DNA of 37,303 nt from NCBI GenBank assembly GCA_028692055.1, contig JAQUYA010000020.1, forward strand, positions 1 through 37,303. Direction: 5' to 3'. Each line of letters opens with the position of its first letter. Position 1 is the first letter of the stretch. The stretch is from Lachnospiraceae bacterium. Lineage in GTDB: Bacteria > Bacillota > Clostridia > Lachnospirales > Lachnospiraceae. The notes beneath the pieces were generated by a model. That model saw only the letters and a program-made list of their open reading frames with translations, had not been told where the DNA came from and made no database searches. This document shows positions 30,840-37,303 of the stretch, piece by piece. Both the position numbers and the translations under genes were made by a program.

Positions 30840-32762
30840 CTAAAATTCAAATACAGCAGCTCCAAATGAAGGCAATGCATATGGAATAGAATATAGTTTT
30901 CCGTCCCAGGAAACTTTTTCTGCCATAATATCCTTTGGCTGTTCTAGTCCTTCACCACCAAACCTCTTTTCATCACTGTTAAGCAGTAATTTGTATTTTT
31001 TTAATTCCGGTACTCCAATGCGATATTCCTTTCGTTCAATCGGCGTGAAATTCAGCACAAATAATAAATTTTTCGTGCCCATAGCATTCTTTCGGATAAA
31101 GCTATAGGTACTCTTCTCTGTATCCGTAGAATTGATCCACTCAAATCCATCCCATTTGTTGTCTATTTCATAAAGGCAGGTATGACTTTGATATAATTTT
31201 AATAGTTCCTTTATATATTCCTGCATTCCCTTATGCATTGGATTCTCTAATAAAAACCATTCTAATTCTGTATTCTCATTCCATTCATGGTCTGCTGCAA
31301 ACTCCTGTCCCATAAATAATAATTTTTTACCGGAATGTCCCAGCATATAGGTATAACCAACCCGGAGATTTGCAAATTTATCCTCACCTAACCCCGGCAT
31401 TTTATTAAGCATGGAGCATTTTAAATGTACCACTTCATCATGTGATAATGGCAGAATATAATTTTCACTGTCATTGTAGCTCATTGCAAAAGTCATCTCA
31501 TAATGATTGTCTTTTCTAAAGTAAGGATCCAATTTCATATATTCACAAAAATCATGCATCCAGCCCATATTCCATTTAAAGCTGAAACCAAGGCCATTTT
31601 CCTCTGTCTTTTTCGTTACACCCGGCCATGCCGTAGATTCCTCTGCAATCGTCATGACACCCGGATATGTTCCCAATATCATCGAGTTCAGATGTTTAAA
31701 GAATTCAATCGCTTCCAAATTCTTATTTTCACCATACTTGTTGGCTACCCACTGCCCGTCTTTTTTTCCATAATCCAGATAAAGCATAGAGGCAACTGCA
31801 TCTACACGAAGCCCATCTACATGAAACTCTTTTATCCAATACAGGGCATTTGTAATTAGAAAATTTTTAATTTCTCCTTTTCCAAAATTAAAAATTTTGG
31901 TACCCCAATCTGGGTGTTCTCCAAGTCTTGGGTCAGGATGCTCAAAAAGACAGGTTCCATCAAATTCCGCAAGTCCATGCGCGTCTTTTGGAAAATGTGC
32001 AGGTACCCAATCCAGAATAATTCCAATTTTATTTTTATGTAACGTATTCACCAGATACATAAAGTCCTCCGGTGTTCCATATCTTGAAGTCGGCGCATAA
32101 TAACCTGTCACTTGATAGCCCCAGGAGCCGTCAAAAGGATGTTCTGCAATTCCCATAAGTTCAATATGCGTATAATTCATTTCCTTCAGATACTTTGCGA
32201 TTCTGTCTGCAAATTCACGATAGGTATAGAATCCCTCATCTCCCGTGTTTGGATGCTTCATCCAAGAACCTAAATGACACTCATAAATTGCAATTGGTAG
32301 CTTCTGCACATCGCTTTCTTCCCTTTTTTTAATCCACGCATTATCCGTCCATTTAAAATTGTGAATATCAAAAACGCGGGAAGCTGTACCGGGACGCATT
32401 TCTGCGTAGGAAGCAAACGGGTCTGCTTTATAAAGCTTCTTACCCTCCGGTGTTACAATCAGATATTTATACATCTGCTTTTCCTTAACCTTTGGAATAA
32501 ACACAGTAAATATCCCGCCTGTCTTTGTTTCTGTCATGGGATTGGCTTCTTCATTCCAGTCATTAAATTCACCAATGACAAATACCTTTTCTGCATTTGG
32601 TGCCCAAACAGCAAAGAAGACGCCTTTTACCCCGTCTTCCTCTGAAAAATGTGCCCCTAGCTTCTTGTAAATATCATAATGGGTTCCTTGCGCAAAGAGA
32701 TACTGGTCTGCCTCTGAGATAAATACCTTTTCACACTTTTGTAAGCTTTTTCCCAATGCCAT
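30840..32762 (-). CDS. glgB: 1,4-alpha-glucan branching enzyme
   Basis: 640 residues, a full-length GH13 enzyme that creates alpha-1,6 branches in glycogen. An N-terminal CBM48 domain (GVKGVFFAVWAPNAEKVFVIG, FNDWNEEANPM) leads into the barrel: YTHIELMGIAEHPFDGSWGY, LDWVPAHFPKD, the nucleophile in GLRVDAVASMLYLDYG, the acid/base in TIAEESTAWPGV, and the third acid in LSHDEVVHLK. The C-terminal beta domain ends in GAAVFEF. The neighbouring gene, 13 bp upstream, encodes a TPR/AAA-like protein of unknown role. The terminator follows. Other glg genes are not in the window. Confidence 0.96.
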   Translation of the reverse strand: MALGKSLQKCEKVFISEADQYLFAQGTHYDIYKKLGAHFSEEDGVKGVFFAVWAPNAEKVFVIGEFNDWNEEANPMTETKTGGIFTVFIPKVKEKQMYKYLIVTPEGKKLYKADPFASYAEMRPGTASRVFDIHNFKWTDNAWIKKREESDVQKLPIAIYECHLGSWMKHPNTGDEGFYTYREFADRIAKYLKEMNYTHIELMGIAEHPFDGSWGYQVTGYYAPTSRYGTPEDFMYLVNTLHKNKIGIILDWVPAHFPKDAHGLAEFDGTCLFEHPDPRLGEHPDWGTKIFNFGKGEIKNFLITNALYWIKEFHVDGLRVDAVASMLYLDYGKKDGQWVANKYGENKNLEAIEFFKHLNSMILGTYPGVMTIAEESTAWPGVTKKTEENGLGFSFKWNMGWMHDFCEYMKLDPYFRKDNHYEMTFAMSYNDSENYILPLSHDEVVHLKCSMLNKMPGLGEDKFANLRVGYTYMLGHSGKKLLFMGQEFAADHEWNENTELEWFLLENPMHKGMQEYIKELLKLYQSHTCLYEIDNKWDGFEWINSTDTEKSTYSFIRKNAMGTKNLLFVLNFTPIERKEYRIGVPELKKYKLLLNSDEKRFGGEGLEQPKDIMAEKVSWDGKLYSIPYALPSFGAAVFEF

Positions 32763-32775
32763 AAAACGGCCTCCT

Positions 32776-35304
32776 TTAATAGTTGATAAAATCTTTCTCT
32801 CGTAATACTATCATATCGTCGTCATCATATCTTTTTCCAAAGAGAACATCCTTAAAATGTGACACACTCTTCTTTGTAGCATGGTAAATGGCATCTTCCA
32901 TAATATCTTCGATGTCTTCAACATTTGCAACATGGTCACTTGTCTGTAATTCAGCAATTCTTGTATACAAAGCTAATATTCCAAGTTCGTCAATCGAGAA
33001 TTCTTCTTCCATAGCATACTGCTTCGCATATTCTACCAAAGCATCATTATTTAATTGTGGTACATTGATTCTTGCATTAAATACCTTTTCCACATCTTTA
33101 TTGCTCTGAATAAGCTTATCTATATTTTTAGGCGTATCTTCAATTAGAATAATAATTCCCTTTGCGCTTTGGTCCAATACCTTTAGTATTTTATCCACTG
33201 CATCTGTAGATAAACTCCCAGCTTTTTCAATAATAAGTGCACCATTTTCCAGCTTACTGAATATCTTTGCCGGATTTTTGCTGTTTATGGTTTTCGCAGA
33301 TATTTTTGCTACCTTACCAGAGAAATTGCTATCCATGGTCTGGATATCCTTCATAAGATTCTTTGCAAATTCAATGGTTCCTGTTCCTTCTTCCCCTGTA
33401 ATTATAATATTACCGGTATAGGAAGCTAGGCTGACCATGTCTAATGCCTGAATTAATTCTCTTTTTGCTCTTTTGGAATGAAGCACAGAACCAAAAAGCT
33501 TTTCCTCTTCCTCTGTCAAAATACGTGTTTTATCTTCTACTTCCGTATTATCGGTTTCTTTCTCTGCAGCATCCTCATTATTGATATCTTCTGCAGGAAC
33601 ACCATCCATTTTTTCTAACTCGGCTACTTCCTCCTGCTCCACTGCATCTTCTTCTGCCAGAATCTCTTCGTTTATTTCTTCTGCTTCTTCCATTTCTGGC
33701 ATTTCTGGCATTTCTGGCATTTCTGGCATTTCTGGCATTTCTATTTCGAGTTTTTCATCTATATTTTTTTCTGCAAGGGCCGCTTCTTTTAAGACTCTGT
33801 TCTCTTCTTCTAATTTAGATGCTGCCTCTAATTTTGCCAGTAAATCTGTTTTTGTTGCTTCATCGAATTCGGAAAAAAGTTGTCCCGTCTGCTCAGATAC
33901 TCTTTTGCGGACGTCCTCCATACGTTTTTCCTGGTTCTCTTTTTTCATATTTTCCCATTCGGTTAATATATCCTGAATGTTCATCTGACCGGTTATTTGT
34001 TTCTCTATCTGTTCTGCTTCCGGAACGACCAGTGTAATCTGTCCATCATAGTCCTGCGCTACCATTCGTTCGTATTCTATCTCTTCCGGTGTCTTTTCTC
34101 TATGCTCTTTTTCTATGGACACTTCCGTTTCATCATTTTCCTGAATTTCTTCCAGTTCCTCTACTTCATCCTCTGTGTTTTTTGCACTACCCAGAATTTC
34201 AGCCACTTCAAATGGAACTATCTTTTTATTATCAACTATTTTTGCATATTCCTTAGTTTCTTCCAGATTCGAATTATCTGCAACTTCTTCCAGCTCTTCT
34301 ACTTCTGGCAATTCTTCTGTTTTTCCTTCTTCAAAAAAAACTTCCTGTATTTCCTGCTGAAACGGTTTCATTTCTATATTTTCTATCTTTTCATTGTTTT
34401 CCAGATTTGGAAGACTTCCTGTTTCCTCCAAAAGCGGAGCAACAATTGCTTTTGCTACTCTGTCCGTAGGCTCTTCCTCTTCGTTGTCCAAATTATCCGA
34501 CAGAAGTTCTTTCATACTGGCAGCAAGCTCTTTTTGCAGATTAATGGTATTATATTTGCTCATGTCCATTGGTTTCACATGTACATCCATATCTGGTTCC
34601 ATGAATTCCTCTGTTTCTTCCTGCTCTGCATTATCTTCTTCGATTTCGCTGTCTTCCTCTTCTTCCATCTGAATAGTTCCTGCAGCTTTATTTCCTGTTA
34701 ACTGGTCATACTTATTCTGTTGCATCGGATTCAATGGCTCATGAAGCATCTTCAATTCCATAGCCTTTAATACATATTTTCCTTCTCCAAACCAAAGAAC
34801 TAATTCATCACATTCTTCTATACATTTCGTGCTAAGACCAATGCGATGATATAAATAAGCTAATTCATATGCCCATTTTTCACGGTAATCTCTCTTTTTG
34901 AACTCTTCTAATACCGCTATTCTTTCTTCAATTCCTACTTCCTGTGCTTCATAAATCTTGTACTGAAGAATAAATCTTCCTGTGTCCTTTGGTGCTATCT
35001 GAACAAATTCCTTATAGTATTCCCACGCTTCTACAAATTCCTCCATCTTAATGGATAATTCACATAAAGAATAAACAATCGTTCTTCCACCCGGATGACG
35101 ATCGTATGCTAATAAAAGGACTGCTTTACTATCCTCATAACGTCTATTCACCTTGTAGATATCACTTACTATTGTCAGCATCATGATACTTTTTACTCTA
35201 CGCCAGTCAATGGTATCTGCAATTTTCATTGCATCTTCATATTTTTTTGATGCTACAAGATTTTTTATTTCTTCTGAACGAATTTTATATTCATATTTAT
35301 CCAA
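32776..35304 (-). CDS. TPR protein with acidic linker and degenerate AAA+ domain
   Basis: 842 residues. N-terminal TPR-like helices (1-190: KYEDAMKIADTIDWRRV, RRYEDSKAVLLLAYDRHPGGRT, EFVEAWEYYKEFVQIAPKD). An acidic, low-complexity linker (about 210-610) follows, with five tandem Glu-Met-Pro repeats. The last 210 residues form an AAA+-like domain with a broken P-loop: ITGEEGTGTIEF lacks the Walker A lysine (near residue 642), and the Walker B is GALIIEKA. An AAA lid follows. It is probably a scaffold or regulator rather than an ATPase. TTG 35304 is the start, with GAGGTGAT upstream; the glgB gene follows after 13 bp. Confidence 0.8.
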   Translation of the reverse strand: MDKYEYKIRSEEIKNLVASKKYEDAMKIADTIDWRRVKSIMMLTIVSDIYKVNRRYEDSKAVLLLAYDRHPGGRTIVYSLCELSIKMEEFVEAWEYYKEFVQIAPKDTGRFILQYKIYEAQEVGIEERIAVLEEFKKRDYREKWAYELAYLYHRIGLSTKCIEECDELVLWFGEGKYVLKAMELKMLHEPLNPMQQNKYDQLTGNKAAGTIQMEEEEDSEIEEDNAEQEETEEFMEPDMDVHVKPMDMSKYNTINLQKELAASMKELLSDNLDNEEEEPTDRVAKAIVAPLLEETGSLPNLENNEKIENIEMKPFQQEIQEVFFEEGKTEELPEVEELEEVADNSNLEETKEYAKIVDNKKIVPFEVAEILGSAKNTEDEVEELEEIQENDETEVSIEKEHREKTPEEIEYERMVAQDYDGQITLVVPEAEQIEKQITGQMNIQDILTEWENMKKENQEKRMEDVRKRVSEQTGQLFSEFDEATKTDLLAKLEAASKLEEENRVLKEAALAEKNIDEKLEIEMPEMPEMPEMPEMPEMEEAEEINEEILAEEDAVEQEEVAELEKMDGVPAEDINNEDAAEKETDNTEVEDKTRILTEEEEKLFGSVLHSKRAKRELIQALDMVSLASYTGNIIITGEEGTGTIEFAKNLMKDIQTMDSNFSGKVAKISAKTINSKNPAKIFSKLENGALIIEKAGSLSTDAVDKILKVLDQSAKGIIILIEDTPKNIDKLIQSNKDVEKVFNARINVPQLNNDALVEYAKQYAMEEEFSIDELGILALYTRIAELQTSDHVANVEDIEDIMEDAIYHATKKSVSHFKDVLFGKRYDDDDMIVLREKDFINY
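33691..33742. repeat. 9-bp tandem repeat within the TPR/AAA-like gene
   Basis: The 9-base unit CATTTCTGG occurs five times in a row from 33691, plus a 7-base partial copy, and encodes repeated Glu-Met-Pro. The unit is a multiple of three, so slippage would change linker length without breaking the frame. Confidence 0.95.
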
Positions 35305-35468
35305 GGTATCACCTCTTAAACCGTATACTGTTACTTCTTTTTATATTGATAATCAGTATCTTTTACTTGTCTCTTTTTTTCTATAGCTTCATATATCTAT
35401 CCACAAATAAACCACATAAAAACCCACTATCTTACTATTTTTTAGTGTAACATACCATATAGCTTATG

Positions 35469-36338
35469 TCAAAAAGATTTCAACCACAATATGTTGGAAA
35501 GTCTGGCGAATTGTTCCAAGGTTAATGCCTCTCCACGAATAGTCAGAGAAAGTTCCATTTCTTCTAATGATTCTATTATAACTTCCTTTTTCAAATTCAA
35601 ATTACCCGCATTCAGTAATCCATTTACAAGCGTTTTTCTTCTTTGATTAAAGGAAGCTCTGATTATCTTGAATAAAAATGATTCATTTTCTACTTCCACT
35701 GGTGTTTTTTCGTATTTTGTTAACCGGATTACCGACGAACCAACCTTTGGCTGCGGCATAAAACAACTTGGCGGAACATTTACAACAATCTCCGGATTCG
35801 CATAATACTGCACCGCTAAAGATAATGCTCCATAATCCTTTGTTCCCGGTCCAACCTGCATTCGGTCTGCCACTTCCTTTTGAACCATAATCGTAATACT
35901 GTCTAAAGGTACTTTGCTTTCAAATAATCCCATAATAATAGGTGTTGTAATATAATAAGGAAGATTTGCAACAACTTTAATTGGTTTTCCCTGATTTCTC
36001 TCCTGTACAAGCTTATTAATATCCACTTTCAAAATATCCTGATTAATAACGGTAACATTATCGTATTCGGATAAGGTATCTTCCAGAATTGGAATCAGTG
36101 ATTTATCAATCTCAACTGCTATTACCTCTCGTGCAGCTTCTGCCAGATATTGTGTCATGGTACCGATACCCGGTCCTATCTCTATGACACAATCCTCCCT
36201 TGTTATTTCAGCGGAATCCACTATTTTATCCAGTATATTTCCATCAATTAAAAAGTTCTGACCATATTTTTTTTGAAATACAAAATTATATTTCTGTAAA
36301 ATTTCTATCGTATTTTTGGGATTGCCCAATGTTGCCAT
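35469..36338 (-). CDS. rsmA: 16S rRNA A1518/A1519 dimethyltransferase
   Basis: 289 residues. RsmA (KsgA) dimethylates two adjacent adenosines near the 3' end of 16S rRNA. The SAM-binding motif I is EIGPGIGTMTQYLAE, the catalytic NLPYYITTPIIM carries the NLPY motif, and MVQKEVADRM, VPPSCFMPQPKV and FNQRRKTL are conserved family segments. AGGAG lies 5-6 nt before ATG 36338. It follows the tatD gene by 72 bp; in many Firmicutes an RNase M5 gene (rnmV) lies between, but not here. Loss of RsmA function gives kasugamycin resistance. Confidence 0.97.
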   Translation of the reverse strand: MATLGNPKNTIEILQKYNFVFQKKYGQNFLIDGNILDKIVDSAEITREDCVIEIGPGIGTMTQYLAEAAREVIAVEIDKSLIPILEDTLSEYDNVTVINQDILKVDINKLVQERNQGKPIKVVANLPYYITTPIIMGLFESKVPLDSITIMVQKEVADRMQVGPGTKDYGALSLAVQYYANPEIVVNVPPSCFMPQPKVGSSVIRLTKYEKTPVEVENESFLFKIIRASFNQRRKTLVNGLLNAGNLNLKKEVIIESLEEMELSLTIRGEALTLEQFARLSNILWLKSF

Positions 36339-36351
36339 CGTAACTCCTAAC

Positions 36352-36369
36352 TGTCTGCTTTTGCAGACA
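36352..36369. promoter_or_regulatory. 7-bp hairpin between tatD and rsmA
   Basis: In the minus-strand transcript TGTCTGC-AAAA-GCAGACA folds just 5' of the rsmA ribosome-binding site. No T-tract follows, so it is not a terminator; it may be an mRNA stability or processing element. Confidence 0.5.
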
Positions 36370-36410
36370 CGGAAACTATGTTTTCTGTATCTATGTCTGT
36401 TGTCTTATTC

Positions 36411-37187
36411 CTAATTCATTCTATATACCATGTTTGCATTCTGATAGGTTTCGTCCAATACCTTTTCATAGGAAACCCCTTTAATTTCTGCGATTTCCTT
36501 CGCAATATAGGGAATATTGAGAGAAGAATTACGCTCTCCACGGTTTGGGGTTGGGGCTAAATAAGGACAATCTGTTTCCAAAACAAGATTTTCCAATGGA
36601 ATATAGGAAACTGCTTCCTTTACCTTTTTTGCATTTTTAAATGTTACAACTCCTCCAATACCAAAATAAAAACCCATATTCAAATAGTCCCTGGCACTTT
36701 CTTTGGAATAAGAATAGCAGTGAATAATGCCATTCAGCTGATTCTTCGCATCTGCAGATAGTAACATGTCACGCGTATCCTGTGCGGCATCTCTGGAATG
36801 AATAATGACCGGCAGCTTCACTTCCTTTGCCAGTTCTAACTGCCTGTCAAACCATTTCTGCTGGACTTCCTTTGGTACCCCATCCCAATAATAATCCAAG
36901 CCAATTTCACCAATTGCAACTATTTTTTCAAGCTGGCTTTTTTCCTTAAGCCACATTATGTCTTCTTCCGTTATATGAGCCACATCCTCCGGATGAACTC
37001 CTATTGCACCATAAATAAAAGGATATCGTTCCGTTAATGCAATGGTACTTTTACAAGACTTTATACTGGCACCCACATTGACAATTTTCTCTATATTTAT
37101 CTCCTGCTGCATACTGGATAATAATATATCTCTATCCTCATCAAATGCCTTATCATCATAATGCGCATGTGTATCAAATATTTTCAT
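36411..37187 (-). CDS. tatD: TatD-family metal-dependent deoxyribonuclease
   Basis: 258 residues with the family's metal-binding motifs: DTHAHYDD (HxH) at the start, AIGEIGLDYYWD, PVIIHSRDA, GIIHCYSYS and ETDCPYLAPTPNRG. Family members are divalent-metal 3'-5' DNA exonucleases, thought to act in DNA repair. The length is normal and no residue is missing. A weak GAGAGAG ribosome-binding site lies before ATG 37187, and a good promoter sits 40 bp upstream. It is followed by rsmA. Confidence 0.95.
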   Translation of the reverse strand: MKIFDTHAHYDDKAFDEDRDILLSSMQQEINIEKIVNVGASIKSCKSTIALTERYPFIYGAIGVHPEDVAHITEEDIMWLKEKSQLEKIVAIGEIGLDYYWDGVPKEVQQKWFDRQLELAKEVKLPVIIHSRDAAQDTRDMLLSADAKNQLNGIIHCYSYSKESARDYLNMGFYFGIGGVVTFKNAKKVKEAVSYIPLENLVLETDCPYLAPTPNRGERNSSLNIPYIAKEIAEIKGVSYEKVLDETYQNANMVYRMN

Positions 37188-37228
37188 ATTATATGTTTCT
37201 CTCTCTATTTTTTTAAAACTCCTCTTGT

Positions 37229-37257
37229 ATTATACTTTTATTGATTTTCACTTACAA
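37229..37257 (-). promoter_or_regulatory. Promoter of tatD-rsmA
   Basis: Minus-strand TTGTAA (37252-37257), 17 bases, then a perfect TATAAT (37229-37234), about 40 bp upstream of the tatD start. Confidence 0.75.
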
Positions 37258-37303
37258 GTCTTTCTTATTCATTACGCTTTTCCTATTACTTAAAAAAAAG
37301 CTT

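Noticed and set aside
33691-33742. Regular repeat considered as a CRISPR fragment
   Set aside because: There are no spacers; the 9-bp units are contiguous and in frame with a coding sequence.
33997-34701. A 234-codon open frame on the plus strand, Phe-rich
   Set aside because: It is antisense to the acidic linker of the TPR gene, whose Glu codons (GAA/GAG) give TTC/CTC on the other strand. It has no ribosome-binding site and no family features.

Overview
The window is a low-GC, monoderm Firmicutes chromosome segment, most likely from the Lachnospiraceae (Clostridia). I base this on the gene families (DUF5702, FHA/DUF6382, TSCPD, SCP2-flavodoxin and DUF6240-like proteins), a flagellin/FliS pair beside the sporulation gene bofA, a Tad pilus operon without an outer-membrane secretin, and strong G-rich Shine-Dalgarno sites with several TTG starts. 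Genus cannot be decided from the sequence alone. No rRNA, tRNA, CRISPR array, insertion sequence or prophage is visible.

Layout. (1) 1-2008: a GntR/YtrA-type regulator, ABC ATPase and a truncated ABC permease form a minus-strand operon behind a consensus promoter that carries a long palindromic operator. (2) 2053-5790: pgi with an upstream membrane protein (minus), then a divergent TSCPD protein and murG (plus). (3) 5811-12225: a four-gene minus-strand operon encoding two large secreted proteins with related N-terminal halves (one ending in a DUF4353/Cthe_2159-like beta-helix, one in a CotH kinase domain), a VTC-domain protein and a DUF4956 membrane protein. It has its own promoter and a structured leader. 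(4) 12255-14985: rhomboid protease, flavodoxin-SCP2 fusion and HIT protein. (5) 14982-25109: an eleven-gene, tightly overlapping Tad (type IVb) pilus operon: prepilin peptidase, TadZ, TadA, TadB, TadC, Flp pilin, DUF5702 protein, TadE-like protein, second prepilin peptidase, TadE and an FHA protein. (6) 25146-30761: bofA, a DUF2508 gene, fliS, flagellin and a 1067-residue flagellum-associated protein behind a sigma-28-like promoter. (7) 30774-37257: glgB with a TPR/pseudo-AAA+ gene, rsmA (ksgA), and a TatD nuclease.

How the parts fit. Most of the window is cell-surface biology: a pilus machine, a flagellar filament module and a CotH-VTC-DUF4956 surface cluster, mixed with housekeeping genes (pgi, murG, rsmA, tatD, glgB). 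The best candidate for a little-described system is the CotH/VTC/DUF4956 operon, where a protein kinase and a polyphosphate-polymerase-type domain are co-transcribed with two exported proteins sharing one N-terminal module. The Tad operon is also unusual: two prepilin peptidases, four proteins with prepilin-like N termini (one degenerate), a TadC with a large extracytoplasmic insert, and a TadE-like protein ending in duplicated Cys/His modules. At the DNA level, an exact 25-bp match occurs at the starts of murG and the second prepilin peptidase, 12.7 kb apart on opposite strands.
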